Under the pieces are notes generated by a model. It did not search any database, was not told where the DNA came from, and was given only the letters and a program-made list of their open reading frames with translations. Below are positions 32,508 through 41,645 of a stretch of 64,000 bases of DNA, piece by piece; position 1 is the stretch's first letter, and each line of letters starts with the position of its first letter. This stretch comes from Rhodopseudomonas_A palustris_F. Lineage in GTDB: Bacteria > Pseudomonadota > Alphaproteobacteria > Rhizobiales > Xanthobacteraceae. The position numbers and the translations under genes are program-made. The DNA is taken from positions 5,332,001 through 5,396,000 of the forward strand of contig NC_007925.1 of the NCBI RefSeq assembly GCF_000013745.1. The letters are read 5' to 3'.

Positions 32508-33254
32508 TCAGCCGCCCATCTTCGCCATCAAGGCGTCGGACACCTCGAAATTGGCGTAGACGTTCTGCACGTCGTCGTGCTCTTGCAGGAGGTCGATCAG
32601 CTTCAACAGCTTCTCGCCGGTCTCGTCGTCGACCGGCACGGTGTTTTGCGGCTTCCAGGTCAGTGCCGCCTTGCGAGCCTCGCCGAACTTCTGCTCCAGC
32701 GCCTTGGCCACCTCGCGGAAACTATCCTGCGAGGCATAGACCTCATGGCCGGAATCCGACGACAGCACGTCGTCGGCGCCGGCCTCGATCGCGGCATCCA
32801 GCATGTCGTCGGCCGACGCCACCTTGGCGTCGAATTCGATGATGCCGGTGCGGTCGAACATGAAGGCCACCGAGCCGGTTTCGCCGAGATTGCCGCCGGA
32901 TTTGGTGAAATAGGAGCGGATGTCGGAGGCGGCGCGGTTGCGGTTGTCGGTCAAGGCTTCGACGATCACCGCGACCCCGCCGGGGCCATAGCCCTCATAG
33001 CGGATCTCGTCGTAGTTCTCGCCGTCGCTGCCGATCGCCTTCTTGATCGCGCGTTCGATATTGTCCTTCGGCATGTTTTCCTGGCGCGCTGCGATGATCG
33101 CCGAGCGCAGCCGCGCATTCATCGCCGGATCCGGGGTCCCGAGCTTGGCCGCCACGGTGATTTCCCGCGCCAGCTTGGAGAACAGCTTGGACTTCTGGGC
33201 ATCCTGCCGGCCCTTACGGTGCATGATGTTCTTGAACTGGGAATGTCCGGCCAT
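32508..33254 (-). CDS. yebC: YebC/TACO1-family regulator
   Basis: YebC/TACO1 proteins bind DNA or ribosomes; some regulate transcription of ruv-type genes and others assist translation of proline-rich stretches. The 248-aa length is typical. The N-terminal MAGHSQFKNIMHRKGRQDAQKSKLFSKL (key HSQFKNI, RKGRQDA) and the central EGYGPGGVAVIVEALTDNRNR motif are diagnostic. The start is ATG 33254. It precedes ruvC, as in many bacteria, though 256 bp containing a family D repeat lies between. Confidence 0.95.
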   Translation of the reverse strand: MAGHSQFKNIMHRKGRQDAQKSKLFSKLAREITVAAKLGTPDPAMNARLRSAIIAARQENMPKDNIERAIKKAIGSDGENYDEIRYEGYGPGGVAVIVEALTDNRNRAASDIRSYFTKSGGNLGETGSVAFMFDRTGIIEFDAKVASADDMLDAAIEAGADDVLSSDSGHEVYASQDSFREVAKALEQKFGEARKAALTWKPQNTVPVDDETGEKLLKLIDLLQEHDDVQNVYANFEVSDALMAKMGG

Positions 33255-33451
33255 GCGGTCTCTCTACAGGTTTCGTCGGAATGTCATTGTCGGCGCGGCG
33301 TTATAGGCTGCGACCGGTGCAAAATCAAAATCGCCGGCCGCCGGAACGGGGTGGTATTTAGGCTTATCCTCGCCCGAGGCGGGAAAAGTTAACCGTCATT
33401 TCACGGAGCAATGCCAGGGTAACCGTCGACGCCCCCCATCAAGAGAGTGCC

Positions 33452-35206
33452 ATGGTGTTTGCTGTGTTTCGTCGGCCGCGACAACTCCCGCCCGTGCCGC
33501 AGATCCAGCCGGCACCATCGATCGTTGCGCCGCCCGCGCCCGTGCCGGAAACCGCGGCGGCCGATTCGGCCAGCGATATCCTCGGCCTTCTGGAACTCGA
33601 GCTCGGCGGGCTGATCCGGCAACTGGAGCGCGCCGCAAGTTCGGTGGCCGGCGGGGCGCAATCCACCGCCGCCACGCTGCACACCATCCGCGAGCGCTCC
33701 GACGCGCTGACCGGGCGGACCAGCGCCGCGCAATCCACCGCGACGACGTTTTCGCAGGCGGCCGACAAATTCACCCATTCCGCCGAGGGCATCGGCGCCC
33801 AGGTGCGACAAGCCTCGACGCTGGCCGACCAGGCCGCCGCCGCCGCCGCCGAGGCCAGCGCCGATGTCGATCGCTTACGGGAATCCTCTGCCGCGATCGG
33901 CAACGTCGTCGACCTGATCGCCAAGATCGCCAAGCAAACCACGCTGCTGGCGCTGAATTCGACCATCGAAGCGGCGCGCGCCGGCGCCGCCGGCCGCGGC
34001 TTCGCGGTGGTGGCCACGGAGGTCAAGGCGCTGGCGGTGCAGACCCAGGCCGCGACCGAGGAGATCAAGCAGAAGATCGACGCGCTGCAGAAGGATGCCG
34101 CCAGTTCGGTCGCCGCGGTGCATCGGATATCGCAGGCGATCGAGGCGATCCGCCCGGTGTTCGAAAACGTCAACGGCGCGGTGGCCGAACAGAACCGCAC
34201 CACCAGCGACATGTCGACGAACGCCGCATCGGCCTCCAGCTTCATCGTCTCGGTCGGCGACAGCGCCGCCGAAATCGTCAGCGCCACCCGCGAAGCCGAG
34301 AGCCACGGCGAGGAGGTCGCAAGAGCCGGCGCCAGCGTCACGCTGTTCGCCGAGAAGCTGAAAACCCGCACCGCCGTGCTGCTCGGCCGCAACGACAGCG
34401 ATCACGGGCGCACGCCGCTGCCTTGCCATCTCGGCATCGAGATCGACAAACGCGGCGTGCTGATCAAGGCGCCGGTGTACGAAATCTCGATGGAGGGCAT
34501 CCTGATCTCCGGGCCCGACGCGGCGACGCTGCCGGCGTCCGAGACCTTGGCGGCGACGCTGGACGGCGTCGGCCCTTGCAAGATCCGGATCGGCGAGCAC
34601 AGCTCGGCCGGGGTGCGGGCGCGCTTTCATGCGCCGGATGCGACACTCCGCGATCAGATCGAGGACAAGCTCTGGGCGCTGCACGACGAGAATACCGAAT
34701 TCGTCACGCGGGCGATGCAGGCCGGCGTGACGCTGACCAAGATCTTCGAACAGGGCGTGGCCAGCGGGGCGATTTCAATCGAGGAGATGTTCGACGACAA
34801 CTATGTCGAGATCGCCGGCTCCAATCCGCTGCAGCATCGCACCGGAATCTTGGACTGGGCGGATCGCGCGCTGCCGCCGTTCCAGGAGAGTTTCCTGGTC
34901 AAGGATTCGCGGATGGCGTTCTGCGCGATGATCGATCGCAACGGCTACCTGCCGGTGCACAACAAGATCTACTCGCAGCCGCAGCGCCCGGGCGACGTCG
35001 CCTTCAACACCGCGAACTGCCGCAACCGGCGGATCTTCAACGACCCCGCCGGGCTCGCCGCCGGCCGCAACACCCGCAGCTACCTGATCCAGAGCTACGC
35101 CCGCGACATGGGCAACGGCAACACCGTGATGATGCGCGAGATCGACGTGCCGATCCGGGTGCGCGGCCGGCATTGGGGCGGCTTCCGGACCGCGTACCGG
35201 CTGTAG
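33452..35206 (+). CDS. Soluble methyl-accepting chemotaxis protein with C-terminal sensor
   Basis: This 584-aa chemoreceptor lacks any membrane helix. After a Pro-rich N-terminus (residues 1-40), the MCP signalling domain occupies about residues 60-290, with the hairpin tip IAKQTTLLALNSTIEAARAG and GRGFAVVATEVKALA. A PilZ-like segment follows (about 310-400; YEISMEGILI resembles the D/NxSxxG motif, with Glu in place of Asp/Asn). The C-terminal domain (about 430-584), ending MMREIDVPIRVRGRHWGGFRTAYRL (key GRHWGGFR), looks like a ligand-sensing domain. Order is thus reversed from the usual sensor-first layout. The tip has SNSTIEAA where LNATIEAA is typical. A receptor remnant follows downstream. 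Confidence 0.88.
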   Translation: MVFAVFRRPRQLPPVPQIQPAPSIVAPPAPVPETAAADSASDILGLLELELGGLIRQLERAASSVAGGAQSTAATLHTIRERSDALTGRTSAAQSTATTFSQAADKFTHSAEGIGAQVRQASTLADQAAAAAAEASADVDRLRESSAAIGNVVDLIAKIAKQTTLLALNSTIEAARAGAAGRGFAVVATEVKALAVQTQAATEEIKQKIDALQKDAASSVAAVHRISQAIEAIRPVFENVNGAVAEQNRTTSDMSTNAASASSFIVSVGDSAAEIVSATREAESHGEEVARAGASVTLFAEKLKTRTAVLLGRNDSDHGRTPLPCHLGIEIDKRGVLIKAPVYEISMEGILISGPDAATLPASETLAATLDGVGPCKIRIGEHSSAGVRARFHAPDATLRDQIEDKLWALHDENTEFVTRAMQAGVTLTKIFEQGVASGAISIEEMFDDNYVEIAGSNPLQHRTGILDWADRALPPFQESFLVKDSRMAFCAMIDRNGYLPVHNKIYSQPQRPGDVAFNTANCRNRRIFNDPAGLAAGRNTRSYLIQSYARDMGNGNTVMMREIDVPIRVRGRHWGGFRTAYRL

Positions 35207-35321
35207 AGCCCGACGACGTTTCTTTCGAATCGTCGTTCTGCGCCGGCTTTTTGATTGGGCATGATCCTTTCCGAACGATATGCATTTTTCGGGATCACGC
35301 TGAATCCTCGACCAATCCTTG

Positions 35322-35454
35322 ACCATCGCCTCCGCGGTGCAACGACAAGACGGCGTCGGCGCAGGTGCTATCGGCCGCAAAGTCGCTGTCGAGCGACAGC
35401 GGCCTGTTGAAGCGCGAAGTCGGCCAATTCCTCGCGGCGCTGCGCACGGCGTGA
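35322..35454 (+). pseudogene. Remnant of a chemoreceptor C-terminus
   Basis: Two pieces match the end of the chemoreceptor at 35672-37363. TIASAVQRQDG (frame of 35322) matches TIASAVEEQGA, and TASAQVLSAAKSLSSDSGLL onwards (frame of 35350, ending at TGA 35452-35454) matches its last 34 codons with few differences. About 35 codons between the pieces are missing and the frame changes, so it cannot be translated as one protein. It lies in the 465-bp gap between the two intact receptors. The rest of that gap shows no feature. Confidence 0.85.
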
Positions 35455-35671
35455 TTTTGCATGACTGACCCGCAAGCGGCCCGCGACGGCCATTTCCGGC
35501 AAAAATTACCGTTCGGGTTTACTCGGAATTCATTCCGCAGGACGAGAGTGCCCGGCGAAAGTCATCGCCGGCCAGGTTCATAGTCTGTTCTGACCGAGCG
35601 TTCCTGCGCCGCGTCCCCCATACACGCCAGGCGTCGCCAACCAACGGTCTAGGACCGAGGGATATTTCACG

Positions 35672-37363
35672 ATGTTTACTCACCTCTCCATTCGCGCCAA
35701 GATCATCGTCGTCGTCGCAGTCCTGCTGGTCGCGATGACTGGCATGGGGCTTCTGGCGGTCACCAAGATGCAGGCGATCAACACCGCCGCCGTCGAGATC
35801 CAGAGCGACTGGCTGCCGAGCGTTCGCGCCTTGGGCAATCTGCGCGCGGAAGTGGTGACCTATCGGGCCATCGTGCGGCTGCACATCCTGTCCGAAACCG
35901 CGGAGGCCAAGGCGGCAGTGGAAAAGCGCATCGAAACCTCGGCGCAAGCGCTGCGGAAGTTTCGTGAGGCTTACGAGCCGCTGATCACTTCGCCCGAGGA
36001 ACGCACGTTCTACAAGGAATGGAGCCAACAATGGGCGCTTTACGACGCCAGCCTCCCGCAGGTGCTGGCGCTGTCGCGCAACAGCGTCGGCCGAATTCCG
36101 CACGAAGCCACCGAGTTCAACGAGACCAAGGCCTATCCGATCTCGAAGAAGGCCGACGTGATTCTGGACAATGATATCGCCTTCAACAACAGGGGCGCCG
36201 ATGCCGCCGGCCATGCCGCCAGCGCCGCCTATGAATCGGCCTTGATGCAGCTGTTGAGCATCCTCGGCATCGCCATGCTGGCAGGTGGCGCGCTGGCGAT
36301 CTATCTGGTGCGCGACGTCACGAGCGGCATCGCCTCGATCGTCAAACCGATGCAGGCGCTGGGTCGCGGCGACCTTTCGGCCGAGGTGCCGCATCAGGGC
36401 GAACGCAACGAAATCGGCTCGATGGCCGATACGTTGCAGGTGTTCAAAACGGCGCTGATCGCCAAGAAGGCCGCCGACGAGGCGGCGATGCTCGACGCCA
36501 ACACCAAGATCGAACGCGGTCGCCGGGTCGATACCATCACCCAGAAATTCGAATCGCAGATCGGCGAACTGGTCGAGTCGCTGTCGTCGTCGTCCACCGA
36601 GCTCGAGGCCTCCGCCGGCACCCTGACCGCCACCGCGGCCCGCGCCCAGGAACTGACCATTTTGGTCGCGGCGGCTTCGGAAGAAGCCTCCACCAATGTG
36701 CAGTCGGTCGCCTCCGCGACCGAGGAGATGAGCTCGTCGGTCAACGAGATCAGCCGCCAGGTGCAGGAATCCGCGCGGATCGCCAATGAGGCGGTGGACC
36801 AGGCGAAGAAGACCAATGATCGGGTCGGTGAGCTGGCCAAGGCCGCAGCCCGGATCGGCGACGTCGTCGAACTGATCAATACCATTGCCGGGCAGACCAA
36901 CCTGCTGGCCTTGAACGCGACCATCGAGGCCGCCCGCGCCGGCGACGCCGGCCGCGGTTTTGCGGTGGTGGCCTCCGAAGTCAAGGCACTGGCCGAGCAG
37001 ACCGCCAAAGCTACCGGCGAGATCAGCCAGCAGATCTCAGGCATCCAAGCCGCAACCCAAGAATCGGTGGGAGCGATCCAGGAGATCGGCGTCACCATCG
37101 GCCGGATGTCGGAGATTTCCTCGACCATCGCCTCGGCGGTCGAAGAACAGGGCGCCGCCACCCAGGAGATTTCCCGTAACGTGCAGCAGGCGGCGCAAGG
37201 CACCCAGCAGGTCAGTTCCAACATCACCGACGTGCAACACGGCGCCAGCGAAACCGGCTCGGCGTCGGCGCAGGTGCTGTCCGCCGCAAAATCGCTGTCG
37301 AGCGACAGCAGCCTGCTGAAGCTCGAAGTCGGCCAGTTTCTGCAGTCGCTACGCGCCGCTTAG
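35672..37363 (+). CDS. Methyl-accepting chemotaxis protein (4HB-MCP sensor)
   Basis: This 563-aa membrane chemoreceptor has an N-terminal helix (about residues 9-30), a periplasmic four-helix-bundle sensor (about 31-185), a second membrane helix (about 190-212), a HAMP domain (about 215-268) and a long signalling domain. The tip is INTIAGQTNLLALNATIEAARAG with GRGFAVVASEVKALAEQT. It signals to CheA/CheW; no che genes are nearby. The sensor type suggests a small-molecule ligand. No C-terminal pentapeptide for CheR docking is present (it ends SLRAA). The start is ATG 35672. A decayed copy of its tail lies just upstream. Confidence 0.94.
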   Translation: MFTHLSIRAKIIVVVAVLLVAMTGMGLLAVTKMQAINTAAVEIQSDWLPSVRALGNLRAEVVTYRAIVRLHILSETAEAKAAVEKRIETSAQALRKFREAYEPLITSPEERTFYKEWSQQWALYDASLPQVLALSRNSVGRIPHEATEFNETKAYPISKKADVILDNDIAFNNRGADAAGHAASAAYESALMQLLSILGIAMLAGGALAIYLVRDVTSGIASIVKPMQALGRGDLSAEVPHQGERNEIGSMADTLQVFKTALIAKKAADEAAMLDANTKIERGRRVDTITQKFESQIGELVESLSSSSTELEASAGTLTATAARAQELTILVAAASEEASTNVQSVASATEEMSSSVNEISRQVQESARIANEAVDQAKKTNDRVGELAKAAARIGDVVELINTIAGQTNLLALNATIEAARAGDAGRGFAVVASEVKALAEQTAKATGEISQQISGIQAATQESVGAIQEIGVTIGRMSEISSTIASAVEEQGAATQEISRNVQQAAQGTQQVSSNITDVQHGASETGSASAQVLSAAKSLSSDSSLLKLEVGQFLQSLRAA

Positions 37364-37376
37364 GCCACAACGCTCT

Positions 37377-37414
37377 GTTCGCCGCCGTGTCGCTAACCTG
37401 GCACGGCGGCGAAC
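37377..37414 (+). terminator. Hairpin after chemoreceptor gene
   Basis: Perfect 13-bp arms GTTCGCCGCCGTG (37377-37389) and CACGGCGGCGAAC (37402-37414) surround a 12-base loop, 14 bases after the receptor stop. No T-run follows, so termination strength is doubtful. The rest of the 396-bp gap up to the radical SAM gene holds no recognised feature. Confidence 0.55.
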
Positions 37415-37759
37415 GCTCGTCTTGGCCTCGTTGCAGCCGCGTATCAGATCGCTCCGCAGCGACAGCCCTTCGCCGCCCCTCCATGCCGGGGGCTTGCAAA
37501 CCCTCCCGGCTTTGCGTCAGATTGCACAGGTGCCAGCTGGCCCTATTGGAACCGGCCGCATTGCGCTCCTGTTTGCTCGCCGCTGATGACGCCGATCTAT
37601 TCCGGTCGCGTCCGACTGACCAAACAGGTTTGAAAGACCACGTCGGCAGATCGCAGGGTAATCCGCGCGGCACCGACTCATCAAGACCAAGACCGAACGA
37701 GGCCACGACCCGCGACACTTCAACACATCTGCAGCCCTTTGAACGGATTGGAGATTGGT

Positions 37760-39583
37760 TTGACCGCATCGCAGATTTCATCGCCGCCTTTCGCCGCGTC
37801 CCCCAAGCCAACTCAAAAGCGATTTCAGATCGCGCTGATCAAGCCGTCGCATTACGACGACGATGGCTACGTGATCCAATGGTTCCGCTCGTTCGTGCCG
37901 TCGAACTCGCTGGCGGTGGTCTTTAGCCTGGTCGAGGATTCGAGGCTGCGCGGCGCGATCGGCGACGACATCGCCATCGACATCACCGCGGCTGACGAAA
38001 TCAATACCAGGATCAAACCGGCCGCGATCATCGAGCGGTTCCGCGCGCACGACAATTTCGGGCTGGTGTTTCTGGTCGGCGTGCAATCCAACCAATTTCC
38101 CCGCGCGCTCGATATCGCGCGGCCGTTGCGAGAGGCCGGCGTGCCGGTGGCGATCGGCGGCTTCCACGTCTCGGGGTGTCTGGCGATGCTGCCGGGGATT
38201 CAGCCGGATCTGCAGCATGCGCTCGATCTCGGCATCACGCTGTATGCCGGCGAGCTCGAAGGCCGCTGCGACGCGCTGTTGTTAGACGCCGCGCGCGGCG
38301 CATTGCAGCCGCTCTACAACACCCTCAACGATCTGCCCTCGCTGCAGGGCGCGCCGTCGCCGATCCTGCCGAAGCAGTTCCTCGCGCGCACCTACAACAC
38401 CCAGACCAGTTTCGACGCCGGCCGCGGCTGCCCCTATCAATGCTCGTTCTGCACCATCATCAACGTGCAGGGCCGCAAGTCGCGCGGCCGCAGCACCGAC
38501 GACATCGCGCGACTGGTGCGCGAGAATCTGGCGCAGGGCGTCAACTGGTTCTTCATGACCGACGACAATTTCGCCCGCAACAAGGACTGGGAATCGATCC
38601 TCGACCAGTTGATCGAGCTGCGCGCCGAATCCGCCGCGGCGGGCGGCCGCGATATCAAGCTGGTGATCCAGGTCGATACGCTGTGCCACAAGATCCCCGG
38701 CTTCATCGACAAGGCGAAAGCCGCCGGCGTGGTGCGGGTGTTTCTCGGGCTGGAAAGCATCAATCCGCAGAATCTGGCCTCGGCCAACAAGCGGCAGAAC
38801 AAGATCACCGAGTATCGAGCGATGCTGCTGGCCTGGAAGAGCGCCGGCGTGCTGACCTATGCGGGCTACATTCTCGGCTTCCCGCACGACACCCCGGCCT
38901 CGATCGCCGAGGACATCGCCATCATCCAGAACGAGCTGCCGCTGGACATTCTGGAGTTCTTTTGCCTGACGCCGTTGCCGGGTTCGGAGGATCACCAGAC
39001 ATTGTTCAAGCAGGGCGTCGCGATGGATGCCGACCTCAACCGCTACGACATCGAACACGTCGTCACCGCGCACCCGACCATGAGCCGCGAGGAATGGGAG
39101 GGCGCCTATCTGTCGGCGTGGTCGGCCTACTACACGCGTGAACACGTCGAGCGGATGCTGCGCCGCGCCGCCGCGACCGGCGGCGGCATCTCGCGGCTGG
39201 CGTCGATGATCTATCTGTTCTCCTCGATGGTGGCGATCGAGAAGGTGCACCCGCTGCAAGGCGGCATCCTGCGGCTGAAGCGGCGCACCGACCGCCGCTC
39301 GACGCTGCCGCTGGAGCCGGTGTGGCGGTTCTATCCGAAGCTTTTCGTCGAGGTTGCGATCAAGCTCTATCGCAGCGCCGCGCATTGGCTGTGGATCGAT
39401 GCGCTGCGCCGCAAGGTGCGCAACGATCCGAATCGGCTCAACTACACCGACACCGCGCTGACCCCGGTGGACGACAGCGACACCGAGGAGTTGGAGCTGT
39501 TCACCCACAGCGCCGCGGCGCAGCAGGCGGTGCAGCACGCCCGCAAGATCAAGGAACTGACCACGGTGAAGTCGGTGGCGTGA
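37760..39583 (+). CDS. B12-binding-domain radical SAM protein of unknown function
   Basis: This 607-aa protein has a cobalamin-binding-like N-terminal domain (about residues 20-190) followed by a radical SAM barrel. The cluster motif GRGCPYQCSFCTI (CxxxCxxC, about residue 225) is intact, and FFMTDDNFARN, FLGLESINPQNL and YILGFPHDT fit the barrel. A helical C-terminal region with basic patches (RLKRRTDRR) follows. Proteins of this class modify lipids, tetrapyrroles or natural products, but nothing nearby names a substrate. I chose TTG 37760, with GGAG at 37750-37753; TTG 37739 would add 7 residues. Confidence 0.88.
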   Translation: MTASQISSPPFAASPKPTQKRFQIALIKPSHYDDDGYVIQWFRSFVPSNSLAVVFSLVEDSRLRGAIGDDIAIDITAADEINTRIKPAAIIERFRAHDNFGLVFLVGVQSNQFPRALDIARPLREAGVPVAIGGFHVSGCLAMLPGIQPDLQHALDLGITLYAGELEGRCDALLLDAARGALQPLYNTLNDLPSLQGAPSPILPKQFLARTYNTQTSFDAGRGCPYQCSFCTIINVQGRKSRGRSTDDIARLVRENLAQGVNWFFMTDDNFARNKDWESILDQLIELRAESAAAGGRDIKLVIQVDTLCHKIPGFIDKAKAAGVVRVFLGLESINPQNLASANKRQNKITEYRAMLLAWKSAGVLTYAGYILGFPHDTPASIAEDIAIIQNELPLDILEFFCLTPLPGSEDHQTLFKQGVAMDADLNRYDIEHVVTAHPTMSREEWEGAYLSAWSAYYTREHVERMLRRAAATGGGISRLASMIYLFSSMVAIEKVHPLQGGILRLKRRTDRRSTLPLEPVWRFYPKLFVEVAIKLYRSAAHWLWIDALRRKVRNDPNRLNYTDTALTPVDDSDTEELELFTHSAAAQQAVQHARKIKELTTVKSVA

Positions 39584-39656
39584 GGCTTCGTCGCGGAGTA
39601 CCGCGCGCAGGTGGACGTAATTGTTCGACCGAAGGCGCCCGACCAAAACCGCGGCC

Positions 39657-39769
39657 GTCATTCCGGATTGCGAGTTCGTCAGAACGAGCAAGTCCGGAAT
39701 CCATAACCCCCGCCGTGGTTATGGATTCCGGGCTCACTCACAGCTTCGCTGCTCGTGCCCCGGAATGAC
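39657..39769. repeat. Palindromic intergenic repeat, family B copy 3
   Basis: Starts GTCATTCCGGATTGCGAG and ends GTGCCCCGGAATGAC. The inner inverted pair is GTCCGGAATCCATAAC and TTATGGATTCCGGGC, differing from the other copies. It lies in the convergent gap between the radical SAM gene and the ymdB-like gene. Confidence 0.82.
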
Positions 39770-39812
39770 GACCCAATTTTGTAGTGCGGCCGCCGTCCAA
39801 TCGGACGCAGCG

Positions 39813-40643
39813 CTACTCCTCCGCGACCCAAAACCCCGGCACCGCCGGCTCCAGCCGGCCGCCGAGCCGCACCGGCGCAATGCGCAGCGCGAGGCCGGTC
39901 GCGTCGTCGGTCTCGACGCCGACGCCGCTCAGCGTCGCAGACCCGTTCGCCGGCTCGAACCGGCCGGACGGAATCCCGGTGACGAAGCGGCGCAGCGGTT
40001 CGTCCTTATGCATGCCGATCACCGAATCATAATCGCCGGTCATGCCGGCGTCGGTCATGTAGCCGGTGCCCCCGGGCAGGATCTGGTGATCGGCGGTCGG
40101 CACATGGGTGTGGGTGCCGACGACGAGGCTGACGCGGCCGTCGCAGAAGAAGCCCATGCCCTGCTTTTCGCTCGACGCTTCGCCGTGGAAATCCAGCACG
40201 ATGGCGTCGGCGGCTTCGACCAGCGGACAGGCCTCGATCTCGCGGCCGACCGCGGCGAACGGATCGTTGAGCGGCTCCATGAACACCCGGCCCATGGCGT
40301 TGATCACCAGCGCGCGGGCGCCGTTCTTGGCGTCGATCAGGGCGGCGCCGCGGCCCGGCGTATAGCGCGGAAAATTCGCCGGACGAACCAACCGCGGCGC
40401 GCGCTCGATGAACACCAGTGCCTCTTTTTGATTCCAGGCGTGGTTGCCGAGCGTCACCGCGTCGACGCCGATATCGATGAAATCGTTGTAGATCGCCTCG
40501 GTGATGCCGAAGCCGCCGGCGGCGTTCTCGCCGTTGACGATCACCAGATCGAGTTTCCAGTCGCGGATCGCGCCGGGCAGATACTCGGCGATCGCGGTGC
40601 GGCCGGCCTTGCCGACCACGTCGCCGATGAACAGAATGCGCAA
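39813..40643 (-). CDS. YmdB-family metallophosphoesterase
   Basis: This 276-aa protein belongs to the TIGR00282/YmdB family of metal-dependent phosphoesterases; some members hydrolyse cyclic nucleotides. The metal-binding residues sit in MRILFIGDVVGKAGR (Asp), VNGENAAGG (Asn-Glu), LGNHAWNQKE (Asn-His), VLDFHGEASSEK (His) and VVGTHTHVPTAD (His-x-His). All are present. The start ATG 40643 lies 4 bases after the stop of the folate cyclo-ligase gene, so the two form an operon, an arrangement common in Rhizobiales. Confidence 0.92.
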   Translation of the reverse strand: MRILFIGDVVGKAGRTAIAEYLPGAIRDWKLDLVIVNGENAAGGFGITEAIYNDFIDIGVDAVTLGNHAWNQKEALVFIERAPRLVRPANFPRYTPGRGAALIDAKNGARALVINAMGRVFMEPLNDPFAAVGREIEACPLVEAADAIVLDFHGEASSEKQGMGFFCDGRVSLVVGTHTHVPTADHQILPGGTGYMTDAGMTGDYDSVIGMHKDEPLRRFVTGIPSGRFEPANGSATLSGVGVETDDATGLALRIAPVRLGGRLEPAVPGFWVAEE

Positions 40644-40647
40644 GATC

Positions 40648-41232
40648 TCAACTCCGGAAATCGATCGTCTCGGCTTCCGTTAGCACAAGATCGAGCCGGG
40701 CGTCGTGCGCCAGCGCTGGAACCAACGGGATTTCCTGCACCGCGAAGCCGATCCCGATCGCGGTCACGGCGCCATCGCGGCGCAACGCTTCGAGGCTGCG
40801 ATCATAATAGCCGCCGCCATAACCGATGCGATGGCCGGCGCGGTCGAACGCCGCCAGCGGCACCAGCACGATGCTCGGAATTAACGTCGCAGCGTCGCTT
40901 GAAGGCTCTGGAATGTTGAGCCGGCCGCGCACCAGATCGTCACCCGGGCGCCAGGCGCGGAACGCCAGCGGCCGGTCGGGCGCGACGATCGCAGGCAGCG
41001 CCAAGCGCGCACCCTGCCCGGCCAGGGCTTGCAAGAGCGGTCGCGGATCGAATTCGCCGCGCAGCGGAAAATAGCCGGCGACCACCTTACCGGGCGTGAT
41101 CTGAAGCGGAAAAGGTCGCACCGCCAGCGCTATCGCCGCCGCTGTGCGGTGCTCGGGGCCGAGCGTCTGGCGTCGCGCCAGCGCCGCGGTGCGCAAATCG
41201 GTCTTGGATGGGTCGAGGGAGGACAGAGCCAT
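40648..41232 (-). CDS. 5-formyltetrahydrofolate cyclo-ligase
   Basis: This 194-aa enzyme uses ATP to convert 5-formyl-THF to 5,10-methenyl-THF, returning a storage folate to one-carbon metabolism. The signature near the end, DRAGHRIGYGGGYYDRSL (about residues 130-147), binds ATP and Mg, and the N-terminal KTDLRTAALARRQTL helix is typical. In many proteobacteria this gene (ygfA) lies just downstream of the 6S RNA gene, and a probable 6S RNA is found immediately upstream here. The start is ATG 41232. Confidence 0.92.
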   Translation of the reverse strand: MALSSLDPSKTDLRTAALARRQTLGPEHRTAAAIALAVRPFPLQITPGKVVAGYFPLRGEFDPRPLLQALAGQGARLALPAIVAPDRPLAFRAWRPGDDLVRGRLNIPEPSSDAATLIPSIVLVPLAAFDRAGHRIGYGGGYYDRSLEALRRDGAVTAIGIGFAVQEIPLVPALAHDARLDLVLTEAETIDFRS

Positions 41233-41327
41233 CCGCCGTTATAGGATGCGGCCATCGCTCGCGAAAGCAGCGCCCCTGTTTCGGGCCGCCCAAATCCAGG
41301 GCGACGGGCCGCCACCGGAAAGAGAAG

Positions 41328-41485
41328 CGCGAAGCCACAGATGCCGTTGAAGCGCTCGATCCCGGAGTTCCCTACGAAAGTAGGTGGGCACCATATGACC
41401 GGGTCCACGGACCCGGCCAGGGACAGTTCCCGTGAGGATCGATAAGGCCCCGGGGATATTGGCTCCTGACGCGCAACGCAGCCTC
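41328..41485 (-). ncRNA. ssrS: Probable 6S RNA
   Basis: On the minus strand this gene-free stretch can fold as one long rod. Arms CGATCC and GGATCG flank an inner bulged region with GGGAACTGTCCC and CCTACTTTCGTAGG hairpin parts, and the tip is an 8-bp stem CCGGGTCC-GT-GGACCCGG. Size (about 158 nt), shape with a central open region, and position directly upstream of the folate cyclo-ligase gene all fit 6S RNA, which binds the housekeeping RNA polymerase. Ends are approximate. The opposite strand would fold similarly. Confidence 0.65.
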
Positions 41486-41592
41486 GCCGGATCAATCTAA
41501 CCACGATGCGCGGCAACCGCCAGCCTCGCGGGTACGATCATCCCGCGACAATGTGCTTTCACGCGCGATGAAGGTTCTGCGGGGCGCAAACG

Positions 41593-41627
41593 ACAACAGC
41601 CGGCGCGAGGGACGCGCCGGCTGTTGT
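41593..41627 (-). terminator. Terminator hairpin at the end of the atp Fo operon
   Basis: Perfect 15-bp arms ACAACAGCCGGCGCG (41593-41607) and CGCGCCGGCTGTTGT (41613-41627) with a 5-base loop lie 18 bases beyond the atpF stop (on the minus strand). A weak T-rich stretch (TTGTCGTTT) follows in the direction of transcription. Confidence 0.8.
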
Positions 41628-41645
41628 GAAATCAGTTGTGACGGC

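Noticed and set aside
37387..37926. 179-codon plus-strand frame between the chemoreceptor and radical SAM gene
   Set aside because: It overlaps the start of the radical SAM gene in another frame and its composition is not protein-like.
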